In this document: one piece after another, positions 1 through 6,331 of the stretch
Numbering within the stretch: the first letter of the stretch is position 1
Layout: each line of letters opens with the position of its first letter
Assembly (NCBI GenBank): GCA_031262565.1
Contig: JAISHL010000086.1
Span: forward strand, 1-10,142
Source of the DNA: Candidatus Nomurabacteria bacterium
Lineage (GTDB): Bacteria > Patescibacteriota > Saccharimonadia > Saccharimonadales > Saccharimonadaceae
DNA length: 10,142 nucleotides
Reading direction: 5' to 3'
Notes under the pieces: generated by a model
What the model saw: only the letters and a program-made list of their open reading frames with translations
Told to the model about the DNA's origin: nothing
The model's database searches: none
Position numbers and translations under genes: made by a program

Positions 1-132
1 CAGAGTTTGTCAGGCAAGTTGAAACTGAAACCAGCGCAAATTACGCAAAAGACCACAGCTCATGGCGGTCAGATCATCATTAAGTTTTCTGACGATAAAG
101 AACTAGAAAGGATTCGCAAAATACTAGTCTAG
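1..132 (+). CDS. parB: ParB chromosome-partitioning protein, C-terminal end (partial)
   Basis: Frame 1 is open from the window edge to a TAG at 130-132 and gives the last 43 residues of a protein. The tail reads GGQIIIKFSDDKELERIRKIL, which has the pattern of the ParB C-terminal dimerisation domain: a Gly-rich turn, a beta strand of alternating hydrophobics (IIIKF), then an acidic helix ELERIRKIL. In ParB/Spo0J proteins this segment mediates dimerisation on DNA. The N-terminal CTPase domain and the parS-binding helix-turn-helix lie outside the window, so the call rests on the tail alone. The gene ends 29 nt before the signal peptidase gene on the same strand with no terminator between, so the two are probably cotranscribed. 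Confidence 0.72.
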   Translation, partial: QSLSGKLKLKPAQITQKTTAHGGQIIIKFSDDKELERIRKILV

Positions 133-161
133 TCCGCAGACTTCTAGCGTGAAAAAATACC

Positions 162-1019
162 ATGGATCCAAAACAGCAGTTGAATAATAATTCGGGCGGA
201 CAGTTAGTGTCTGATATTAAGCCTCCACCGTCGACGCAACAATCTCAATCTCCCGTACAGTCGCCGCAGCAACAAGTTTCACAACCTCAAAATCAAGCGA
301 CTCAGCAGAGCGGCGCAAATGTAGCTAAGAGTGCGCCAATGACCAAGTCGAAGATTGAAAAACCAAGCCCGAAAGCGAAAGGTTCGGGCGTGTCGTGGCT
401 ACGCGATTTTATGGGGCTGGGGATTTTCGTGGTCGTCGTTTTGGTGGGTGCTTTTCTGATAAATACGTTCATTTTTCGTAGTTTCAACGTGGTTGGACCG
501 AGTATGGAGCCGACACTGGATGGCGGTTACGGCGGACTACCAAACGATCGGTTGATTATAAATCTAATGCCGCGGACTTGGGCTGGAATTTGGGGTGGAA
601 ATTGGGTGCCCGAGCGTGGCGACATTGTCGTTTTTCATAACCCGAGTTGGCGCGCTGGCGAAGAAGATGAATATGTCGTGAAGCGCGTGATCGGCCTGCC
701 AGGTGAGCGCGTAACAGTTAACGATTGCGTATTGAAAGTTTACAACGAAGAGAATCCTGACGGTTTTGATCCATATCCAACTTTTGAAAATATGGAAGAA
801 GATGATAAAAAAGTTAACACTTGCGTAGCAGGCAATGGGACAGATCGAACTGTTTCGGAAGATAGCATTTTTGTAGTGGGCGATCACCGTGTTGATAATT
901 ATTCAATGGATTCGCGTAATGGTGACGGTCGCGCTTCGCTTGGGCTTGTGCCTCTGAAAAATATCGTTGGCAAAGTTGCAGTGCGGATTTGGCCGTTTGA
1001 TAGGTTTAAGTTTTTCTAA
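162..1019 (+). CDS. lepB: Signal peptidase I (S26 family) with Gln/Pro/Ser-rich cytoplasmic extension
   Basis: A 285-residue membrane protease that removes signal peptides from exported proteins. Residues 1-75 are low-complexity (Q, P, S, N, then Lys-rich) and should be cytoplasmic. One membrane helix spans about 84-104 (GLGIFVVVVLVGAFLI). The S26 boxes follow in order: catalytic Ser114 in VVGPSMEPTL, catalytic Lys174 in EYVVKRVIGLPGE, and the last box at about 240-265 (VVGDHRVDNYSMDSR, then SLGLVPL). Ser/Lys spacing and the single N-terminal helix match Gram-positive-type SipS enzymes more than E. coli LepB. The ATG at 162 has no clear Shine-Dalgarno, so translation may be coupled to parB. 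A start at Met60 cannot be excluded but would remove only the low-complexity region. The enzyme could process exported proteins of this cell, though the anchored proteins in this window may keep their N-terminal helix. Confidence 0.95.
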   Translation: MDPKQQLNNNSGGQLVSDIKPPPSTQQSQSPVQSPQQQVSQPQNQATQQSGANVAKSAPMTKSKIEKPSPKAKGSGVSWLRDFMGLGIFVVVVLVGAFLINTFIFRSFNVVGPSMEPTLDGGYGGLPNDRLIINLMPRTWAGIWGGNWVPERGDIVVFHNPSWRAGEEDEYVVKRVIGLPGERVTVNDCVLKVYNEENPDGFDPYPTFENMEEDDKKVNTCVAGNGTDRTVSEDSIFVVGDHRVDNYSMDSRNGDGRASLGLVPLKNIVGKVAVRIWPFDRFKFF

Positions 1020-1027
1020 AACCCTCC

Positions 1028-1057
1028 TTGACTCAACCACAACCTTTATGCTAAACT
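1028..1057 (+). promoter_or_regulatory. Promoter of the surface-protein gene
   Basis: TTGACT (1028-1033) and TAAACT (1052-1057) are separated by 18 nt. A TG sits one base before the -10 (1049-1050), giving an extended -10. Transcription should start near 1064, leaving a leader of about 44 nt. The site is in the only gap between lepB and the surface gene. Confidence 0.6.
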
Positions 1058-1091
1058 ATTTATATAAAGGCGCATGAGAGCGCATAAAAGC

Positions 1092-1096
1092 GGAGG
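1092..1096 (+). promoter_or_regulatory. Shine-Dalgarno site for the surface-protein gene
   Basis: GGAGG lies 11 nt before the ATG at 1108 and fixes that start, which places the GA tract inside the coding region. This is one of the few strong Shine-Dalgarno sites in the window. Confidence 0.7.
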
Positions 1097-1107
1097 GATA
1101 TAAGGCG

Positions 1108-3585
1108 ATGAGATTCGGAGTTTTTCGAGAGAGAGAGAGAGAGAGAGTAAAGAAGCGCAACTCTCTCACATTAGGTAAGCATAGAAATAAATCAAAAAAC
1201 ACACTCTTCAAGCTACCGAGAATAATAGGCGGCAGCTTAATTGTTGTTTTAGCCGCCATAGGTTTTATCAGTATAGCTATCGGCAATACCCCAAAACTCA
1301 ACTCCGACCTCTCCTACACCCCCTCCCAATCCTCTGATTTTAATGTAGCTCTTGCCGTCGGCGCTGGCGTTAACGCCAGTATTGCTATGACCAATACAGA
1401 CAGCGAAACAGAAGGAGATAGCACAAGTTGTGATCTCACTCCAACATATCTTACATATAACGGAACAATAATAACCTGCAAAGCTACCGTTACGGTCAGC
1501 ACTACGTCGGGCTATGGCTATGCTGTTACGCTAGCTAGTAGTAATACAGAAACCAGACTGGTTGGCACGGGTGATGCAGTTGGTTCATATATAGATGCTA
1601 ATACAGGCACATATGTAACCCCAAGTTCGCTAGGTAATGGTAAATGGGGATATGCATTGCCAAACAGTCAGGCTACAATAAATAATGTAGCAAGTAGTGG
1701 TTTTAGCTCCTCGTATATAGTCGCCGAGAAAGACACCAGCAGTAACACGACTACTAATCCAAACTATGACCCAGACTTCGTATCGGCTAAATATGCTCCC
1801 ATAGTTAGCTCAGCCAGTCCAACTATGGTCAGGCGAACTAGGGTTATGGCTAATAGTGATACTTTCGACATTTATTTTGCCACTCGTCTTAATAGTAGTC
1901 AGAGTATGGGCAATTATGGTGGTAGCGTTACTATTAAGATAGATGCCAATCAGCCACCAATAGCTACATCTACATGGGTTAAATCCGTCACTGCGCTCCA
2001 AGGTCCATCCGCATCAAGCATCACCATAGATAAAGACGTTAACATGATTCCAATCGTTAATCAATTCAGCGACGGCTCATCCACAGCTGGTAATGAATGG
2101 GCTAATTATGATGATACTAAATGGGCAAATGCCGTAACTTTGAAAAATGATATAGATAAATATGCAACAGACGGCTCTACTACTGCTCCGACTTTGACTC
2201 CGCTAGAATATTTCAGAGATTACGCGTCGGTTGGATCTACTATTCCCGAAGAAGACATATTGGGTTACTGGGTTTATGTGCCGAGGTATGCTTACGAAGT
2301 GCAACGCCGTGATGCAGTAGATATATTTGTTCCTGCGAATAACTTTAATATTAGATTTGAAAAATCCACAACTGATAAAAAGTTCCCAGTCGCTACTTGC
2401 TCAATCCTTGGCACAGGCAACGCCATCGTTTCCGCCAGTGGAGCTACCAACAAAGACTACTCTGGTTACGCTACCCCAGCAAATCCAAATGACGACTGTA
2501 ACACTACCGCCGCTAAAACCTACCCAACCTCCGCTCCATACAACCAATCCACTTGGGCGACACATCCAGCGTTTACTTTTGGCTCAACTGATCTTAACGG
2601 CATCTGGATAGCTAAGTTTGAAACCACAGGTTCAGTAACTGCTCCAACCGTTAAACCTAACCTCAAATCTCAAACAGCCCAAGTCATAGGTGTCCAATAT
2701 GACATAGCTGCAAGTATAGGTGTTCTAGATCCTAATAAAACGGGTGGAAATAATACAACCGTAAGCCAAAACTCACATAGTCTTAATACTTTCAAATCCC
2801 GCATGATTAAAAACAGCGACTGGGGTGCGGCAGCTTATCTTTCCGCCAGTAAATATGGGGCGGGAGTTAATAATGTCCAGATAAATTCCGCATCCACTAG
2901 CATGCGCGATGGTAATGGAACTGCTTCCGCTAGTGGTATCACTGGTTGCGGTCCGAGCAACAATGGAAATACAGCTACTTATGCTGATGCTGATATCACA
3001 GGGACTACTAATTATGACCAAGTAGCTACCACATGCTCAAAAGGCAATGCTCAGCGTAACTACTATGGCACACTAGGACAACTAGCTTCTACTACCAATA
3101 ATGTTTATGGCATCTACGATATGAGCGGTGGCGCATGGGACTATGTAATGAGTAACCGCACAACCTCTGGCAGTCAAACCACAACATCTGGCACTACATA
3201 CCTAGCTACCCCAATAACCAACTCTGCTTACTACGACGCATATAAAACCACAGCCGCTCTTGGTGACACTAGCCAAAACCGTTTCGGAACACAGCCAACA
3301 GGCTCAAATACAAACGAACACCTCTACAACAACGACGTCTGTGTCTTTGAAACCTGTGGCGGTCAAGCCCTACACGAAACCAAGACCATCCAGACCGTTT
3401 CGGAGAACAATCAGTCGTGGGGCTCGGATGGTGCAATATTCGTGAGTTCGGGTAGTCCGTGGTTCGATCGTGGCGGTAGCTCAAACCGCGGCAACGATAC
3501 TGGCGTATTCATGTCAGCTGGATACACGGGTAACACCACGACGGACAACCTCATCAGTTTCCGCGCCTCCCTGAGCAAGTTTTAG
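1108..3585 (+). CDS. Large membrane-anchored surface protein with C-terminal FGE/C-type-lectin-like domain, probably phase-variable
   Basis: An 825-residue protein. Residues 1-38 are strongly basic and include an Arg-Glu repeat encoded by a (GA)10G tract. A single hydrophobic helix at about 39-58 (IIGGSLIVVLAAIGFISIAI) is an uncleaved anchor or signal peptide. Residues 60-290 are Ser/Thr/Asn-rich and predicted beta (for example GNGKWGYALPN, YGGSVTIKI), a texture I associate with CPR/TM7 exported proteins. From about 384 the sequence resembles a family found in Firmicutes and CPR surface proteins: GYWVYVPRYAYEV, IWIAKFETTG (about 498), RMIKNSDWGAAAYLSASKYG (about 564), ITGCG, VYGIYDMSGGAWDYVMSN (about 665) and the C-terminal SPWFDRGGSS...SFRASL (from about 783). 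That last part has the layout of the formylglycine-generating-enzyme/C-type lectin fold. Paired cysteines suggest disulfides. I infer adhesion or host-cell contact, with no proof of ligand. The start is set by GGAGG at 1092. Its neighbour lepB is on the same strand. Confidence 0.85.
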   Translation: MRFGVFRERERERVKKRNSLTLGKHRNKSKNTLFKLPRIIGGSLIVVLAAIGFISIAIGNTPKLNSDLSYTPSQSSDFNVALAVGAGVNASIAMTNTDSETEGDSTSCDLTPTYLTYNGTIITCKATVTVSTTSGYGYAVTLASSNTETRLVGTGDAVGSYIDANTGTYVTPSSLGNGKWGYALPNSQATINNVASSGFSSSYIVAEKDTSSNTTTNPNYDPDFVSAKYAPIVSSASPTMVRRTRVMANSDTFDIYFATRLNSSQSMGNYGGSVTIKIDANQPPIATSTWVKSVTALQGPSASSITIDKDVNMIPIVNQFSDGSSTAGNEWANYDDTKWANAVTLKNDIDKYATDGSTTAPTLTPLEYFRDYASVGSTIPEEDILGYWVYVPRYAYEVQRRDAVDIFVPANNFNIRFEKSTTDKKFPVATCSILGTGNAIVSASGATNKDYSGYATPANPNDDCNTTAAKTYPTSAPYNQSTWATHPAFTFGSTDLNGIWIAKFETTGSVTAPTVKPNLKSQTAQVIGVQYDIAASIGVLDPNKTGGNNTTVSQNSHSLNTFKSRMIKNSDWGAAAYLSASKYGAGVNNVQINSASTSMRDGNGTASASGITGCGPSNNGNTATYADADITGTTNYDQVATTCSKGNAQRNYYGTLGQLASTTNNVYGIYDMSGGAWDYVMSNRTTSGSQTTTSGTTYLATPITNSAYYDAYKTTAALGDTSQNRFGTQPTGSNTNEHLYNNDVCVFETCGGQALHETKTIQTVSENNQSWGSDGAIFVSSGSPWFDRGGSSNRGNDTGVFMSAGYTGNTTTDNLISFRASLSKF
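1127..1147 (+). repeat. (GA)10G dinucleotide tract inside the 5' coding region
   Basis: Ten GA units plus a G, read in frame as alternating Arg and Glu just after codon 6. Loss of one unit moves the frame to a TAA at 1176-1178. Gain of one unit brings the TAA at 1148-1150 into frame immediately after the tract. Tracts of this length are prone to slipped-strand mispairing, so the tract should act as an on/off switch for the surface protein. The sequence given is in the ON state. Confidence 0.9.
1141..1167 (+). other. Hairpin between the GA tract and a CTCTCTC block
   Basis: GAGAGAG at the end of the tract (1141-1147) is perfectly complementary to CTCTCTC at 1161-1167 across a 13-nt loop. Because the left arm is repetitive, the pairing can slide along the tract in steps of 2 nt. 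It may affect translation early in the mRNA or promote replication slippage. The pairing is seen in the sequence; the role is inference. Confidence 0.5.
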
Positions 3586-3593
3586 AGCACAGT

Positions 3594-3662
3594 GTCATCC
3601 TGAACTTGTTTCAGGATCTATAATGCATAATAATGGAGATTCCGAAACAAGTTCGGAATGAC
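3594..3662. repeat. Inverted pair of a short dispersed palindromic repeat
   Basis: Two 26-bp copies (3594-3619 and, inverted, 3637-3662) flank a 17-nt spacer. Each copy is itself a hairpin: a 7-bp stem with loop ACTTGTT. The core of copy one is TCCTGAACTTGTTTCAGGA and that of copy two, read on the minus strand, is TTCCGAACTTGTTTCGGAA. The copies differ at four positions, which form two compensated base pairs within the small hairpin. The whole pair could fold as one long stem, and a T6 run follows at 3670-3675, so it may also end the surface-gene transcript. A third copy is at 6640-6665. Very similar palindromes occur in many bacterial genomes. Confidence 0.85.
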
Positions 3663-3685
3663 AAGTTGGTTTTTTCTGCTACAAT
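3658..3685 (+). promoter_or_regulatory. Promoter of the ABC-F gene, leaderless geometry
   Basis: ATGACA (3658-3663, one mismatch to TTGACA), 16-nt spacer, then TACAAT (3680-3685) preceded by TG-C, an extended -10. Only 7 nt (3686-3692) separate the -10 from the ATG at 3693, so transcription should begin at or next to the start codon. The -35 lies across the end of the palindromic repeat. Confidence 0.65.
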
Positions 3686-3692
3686 AGATGTG

Positions 3693-5324
3693 ATGTTATT
3701 ATCTGTTAATCTCACCGAGAAATCTTTTGGTCCGAAAAAACTTTTTTCGAGCTTGGAATTTTCGGTTGATGATGGCGAAAAAATTGGAATTGTCGGGCGA
3801 AATGGCATTGGCAAAACGACGCTTTTGAATATTTTGACTGGCAACGACAAGGATTTTACGGGCGATATTATTGCACGACGCGGGCTGGTCATGGTGGCGA
3901 CCGAGCAGGAATATCACAACGTCGGCGCGGCGACCACGCTGGAATATATCGTCGGCGGTCTGCCAGATTTTGCTCGCACAAATCACATCATTGAGAACTT
4001 TGCCAAAATTGAAAATCCGACCGCGCATCAGCTGAATCAATATGACGAAGCGTTGCAGATTTTTATGCGCGAGAATTATTTTAATGTCGTCAGCGAAGTG
4101 CGCGAAATGTTGAAAAGTTTTCAGCTGGAAGAGCAGGCGGATATGCGTTTTTCTGGACTGTCTGGCGGACAAAAACGCTTGGCGGAAGTGATAAAAATTA
4201 TGCGGTCAAACGCTCATCTGGCGCTGATTGACGAGCCGACGAATTACATGGATCATGTCGCGAAAAAGCAGTTCATTGAATGGGCAAAAAATACGCCGAC
4301 CGCTCTGTTGATTATCACGCACGACCGCGACGTTTTACATGAAGTTAATCGCGTGATTGAAGTGAAAGACGGCAGCGCGAAGAGTTACAAAGGTAATTAT
4401 GACGCGTATCTGGCGCAAAATTCCACGCGCACGACGACCGATATGCACAGCTATGAAACCACGCGCCGACAGATTGAAAATCTCAAAAAGCAGATGACTT
4501 ACGCGCGCAGTAAAAAAGCGGCGTGGGGCGGAACTGCCGACAAGAAAAATCCGTTCGTCGTCATGGAAGAACACGCCAAGCGCGAGATTGCCGAACTGGA
4601 AAAAATCGAGAAACCGAGCTTTTGGATTGACAAAGATAGCGCTGCAAATCTGGATTTCAAGGATTCGACGCGTTACGAAAAATACAAGGATCGCAATTTG
4701 CGCATAAATATGAAAAATGATAATAGCAAGTCGCGTCGCGTGCTGATTAGGGCAGAGGACTTGTCGATCGGATTCGCGACTCCCCTGTTTCATGGCAAGA
4801 ATTTTGAGTTGTCTGAGAATGATATTTTGGAGATTCATGGGCGAAATGGCGCGGGAAAAACCACATTGATCAAGGCGATTTTGGGCGACCCTGCCGTCAA
4901 GATTTTTCATGGCTCGGTCTTTCTCGATCCGCATGCGCGCGTCGGAATTTATCGCCAAGAGGTCGATAACTCGCTGTTTAATTTGAATTTACATGACGCG
5001 ATTGAGCAGATTTATACGGTGCAAAAACAGGACATTTCCGAAACAAAAGTTCGCAAACTCGCCAATGATTATCTGTTTAGCGAGTCAGATTTGGCGGTTT
5101 TGGTGAAAAATCTATCTGGCGGACAAAAAGCGCGGCTGCAAATTATCGCTATGTTATCGAACGACCCGAACTTGCTGATTTTAGACGAGCCAACTTCACA
5201 CCTTGATTTGCCGAGTATCGAAGAGCTAGAAACGGCGTTGGAAAAATATTCTGGCGCGGTTTTATATATTTCGCATGATGATTATTTTCGACGAATTTTG
5301 AGAGGGGAAGTTGTAGAGATTTGA
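3693..5324 (+). CDS. ABC-F family ATPase (ribosome-associated, duplicated ABC domains)
   Basis: A 543-residue soluble protein with two ABC domains and no membrane segment. Domain 1: Walker A GRNGIGKTT (35-43), signature LSGGQ (156-160), Walker B LALIDEP with catalytic Glu181, His210. An inter-domain linker of about 100 mostly charged residues (about 233-345, helical around 255-305) follows. Domain 2: Walker A GRNGAGKTT (383-391), LSGGQ (474-478), LLILDEP with Glu499, His528. ABC-F proteins bind the ribosomal E site and either assist stalled translation or protect against ribosome-targeting antibiotics; the sequence alone does not say which. I choose ATG 3693 because an extension to ATG 3633 would translate the palindromic repeat (IPKQVRND) and would start upstream of the promoter -10. 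There is no Shine-Dalgarno, in keeping with a leaderless mRNA. It converges on the small gene at 5353. Confidence 0.93.
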   Translation: MLLSVNLTEKSFGPKKLFSSLEFSVDDGEKIGIVGRNGIGKTTLLNILTGNDKDFTGDIIARRGLVMVATEQEYHNVGAATTLEYIVGGLPDFARTNHIIENFAKIENPTAHQLNQYDEALQIFMRENYFNVVSEVREMLKSFQLEEQADMRFSGLSGGQKRLAEVIKIMRSNAHLALIDEPTNYMDHVAKKQFIEWAKNTPTALLIITHDRDVLHEVNRVIEVKDGSAKSYKGNYDAYLAQNSTRTTTDMHSYETTRRQIENLKKQMTYARSKKAAWGGTADKKNPFVVMEEHAKREIAELEKIEKPSFWIDKDSAANLDFKDSTRYEKYKDRNLRINMKNDNSKSRRVLIRAEDLSIGFATPLFHGKNFELSENDILEIHGRNGAGKTTLIKAILGDPAVKIFHGSVFLDPHARVGIYRQEVDNSLFNLNLHDAIEQIYTVQKQDISETKVRKLANDYLFSESDLAVLVKNLSGGQKARLQIIAMLSNDPNLLILDEPTSHLDLPSIEELETALEKYSGAVLYISHDDYFRRILRGEVVEI

Positions 5325-5352
5325 GAATTACTATACCTCCAGAGTTTACTTT

Positions 5353-5580
5353 TTACTTCACTAACCAAAAGTATATAACATACAGCCAGCCAAGCAAACC
5401 GTGAAAAATCGCCCAGCCTATGCTTTGGTATGTCGTATAACTGATTACTATAGCAAGAACAGAACCAAAACCAATACCTGTTTTAACAGTTTTCTTGATA
5501 ACCGTCTTACCGCTCTTTTGCTCTTGCTTGATTTTCTCAATTTGAGCCAATTCAGCTTTGGTGTAAACAGTATTTTTCAT
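5353..5580 (-). CDS. Small two-helix membrane protein, function unknown
   Basis: A 75-residue protein. Residues 1-33 are charged and helical (KAELAQIEKIKQEQKSGK, then KKTVK) and probably cytoplasmic. Two hydrophobic helices follow at about 34-50 (TGIGFGSVLAIVISYTT) and 53-73 (SIGWAIFHGLLGWLYVIYF), rich in Gly, Trp and Tyr. I do not recognise the family. The ATG at 5580 is supported by an exact extended -10 (TGATATAAT) with 7 nt to the ATG and no Shine-Dalgarno, so the mRNA is probably leaderless. It is separated from the next minus-strand gene by a terminator and ends 28 nt from the convergent ABC-F gene. Confidence 0.75.
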   Translation of the reverse strand: MKNTVYTKAELAQIEKIKQEQKSGKTVIKKTVKTGIGFGSVLAIVISYTTYQSIGWAIFHGLLGWLYVIYFWLVK

Positions 5581-5587
5581 ATTTTTT

Positions 5588-5596
5588 ATTATATCA
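5588..5596 (-). promoter_or_regulatory. Extended -10 promoter of the 75-residue protein, leaderless geometry
   Basis: On the minus strand TGATATAAT is followed by 7 nt and then the ATG at 5580-5578. No good -35 is visible, which the TG extension can offset. A 17-nt block around it (5583-5599) is identical to the promoter at 6472-6488. Confidence 0.7.
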
Positions 5597-5627
5597 CAAA
5601 AAGGGATTATAAATTATTTGCATCAAT

Positions 5628-5657
5628 CAAAAATAACCCGAGATTATTCGGGCTATT
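5628..5657 (-). terminator. Rho-independent terminator of the 205-residue protein gene
   Basis: On the minus strand AATAGCCCGA and TCGGGTTATT form a 10-bp stem with one G-U pair and a 6-nt loop (stem 5632-5657), followed by T residues. It lies 25 nt past the stop of the 205-residue gene and before the promoter of the 75-residue gene. The plus strand also has a T-rich run after the stem, so it could work in both directions. Confidence 0.75.
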
Positions 5658-5681
5658 TTATTTCTTAGTGTAGCTAAATTA

Positions 5682-6299
5682 TTATTTTTTAACAAAGTTA
5701 AAGAAGTGATATACGTTTGTAGTAATAGCACCTACGCTATTAGGTGTATCATAATAATAGCATCGCTCTTCGGCGAACGCCTCTTTAAGTTCGTCTGTAT
5801 TATAATCTTCACATAGCGAATCGCTCTGGACTGATGCAAAATATTTCCATTCGCTATCGTTGCCTATCCTATAAAACATGGCAACTGCGTCATCAAATTC
5901 ACCAGCGCCAGTTCTAATATGCGTCTTTGCGCGCCAAATATCATTACCATTTGAACTCTCATTTGAATAATTAACACTTATAAGATCGCCTAATTTTTTA
6001 TCTGGAAAACTCGTCTTCAATTCACTCAACACATTTTTCAAATATTCAGCGCTATTGATAGTGGCAGTATCTTCGCCAGATTCGCTAGAAGAGGAGTCGT
6101 CGCTCGATTCCGCAGTCTTATCTTTTATTGCATTCAATTCCTCTTGTATCTCGTCATTTTTCAAACCCTGATCATAACTTTGTTTGGCGAATATTCCAGT
6201 AAATGTCAGCGACGTCACCAATAATACCGCAAAAATAATGCTTAATATTTTCCAAACATCAGTCTTCTTGGTGTTGACGTTTTTCTCTGGTTGTTCCAT
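5682..6299 (-). CDS. Membrane-anchored extracytoplasmic protein, function unknown
   Basis: A 205-residue protein. The short basic N-terminus is cytoplasmic, one hydrophobic helix lies at about 16-37 (WKILSIIFAVLLVTSLTFTGIF), a short coiled-coil-like helix at 44-63 (KNDEIQEELNAIKDK), and an acidic Ser-rich linker at 64-80. A mixed alpha/beta domain from about 82 to 205 follows, with aromatic-rich strands (MFYRIGNDSEWKYFASVQ) and two cysteines (163 and 180) that could pair outside the cell. I do not recognise the domain. The start is fixed by AGGAG 6 nt upstream. The gene has its own promoter at 6477-6485, a leader of about 170 nt with a candidate attenuator, and a terminator downstream, so it is monocistronic. 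Confidence 0.85.
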   Translation of the reverse strand: MEQPEKNVNTKKTDVWKILSIIFAVLLVTSLTFTGIFAKQSYDQGLKNDEIQEELNAIKDKTAESSDDSSSSESGEDTATINSAEYLKNVLSELKTSFPDKKLGDLISVNYSNESSNGNDIWRAKTHIRTGAGEFDDAVAMFYRIGNDSEWKYFASVQSDSLCEDYNTDELKEAFAEERCYYYDTPNSVGAITTNVYHFFNFVKK

Positions 6300-6305
6300 G
6301 ATCTT

Positions 6306-6310
6306 CTCCT
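6306..6310 (-). promoter_or_regulatory. Shine-Dalgarno site of the 205-residue protein gene
   Basis: On the minus strand AAAGGAGAAGATC precedes the ATG at 6299, with AGGAG 6 nt upstream of the start. This contrasts with the neighbouring leaderless genes. Confidence 0.75.
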
Positions 6311-6331
6311 TTCATTAAATGTTTTATATGT

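Noticed and set aside
3594..3662. CRISPR array
   Set aside because: Only two inverted copies of a self-palindromic unit plus one distant copy. No regular spacing, no direct repeats, no cas genes.
3633..3692. N-terminal extension of the ABC-F frame from ATG 3633
   Set aside because: The extension translates the palindromic repeat (IPKQVRND) and starts upstream of the promoter -10 at 3680-3685. The ABC domain begins normally at ATG 3693.
4335..4958. Long minus-strand frame of 207 codons inside the ABC-F gene
   Set aside because: It is antisense to a clearly conserved ABC-F protein; codon bias of that gene creates the open shadow frame.
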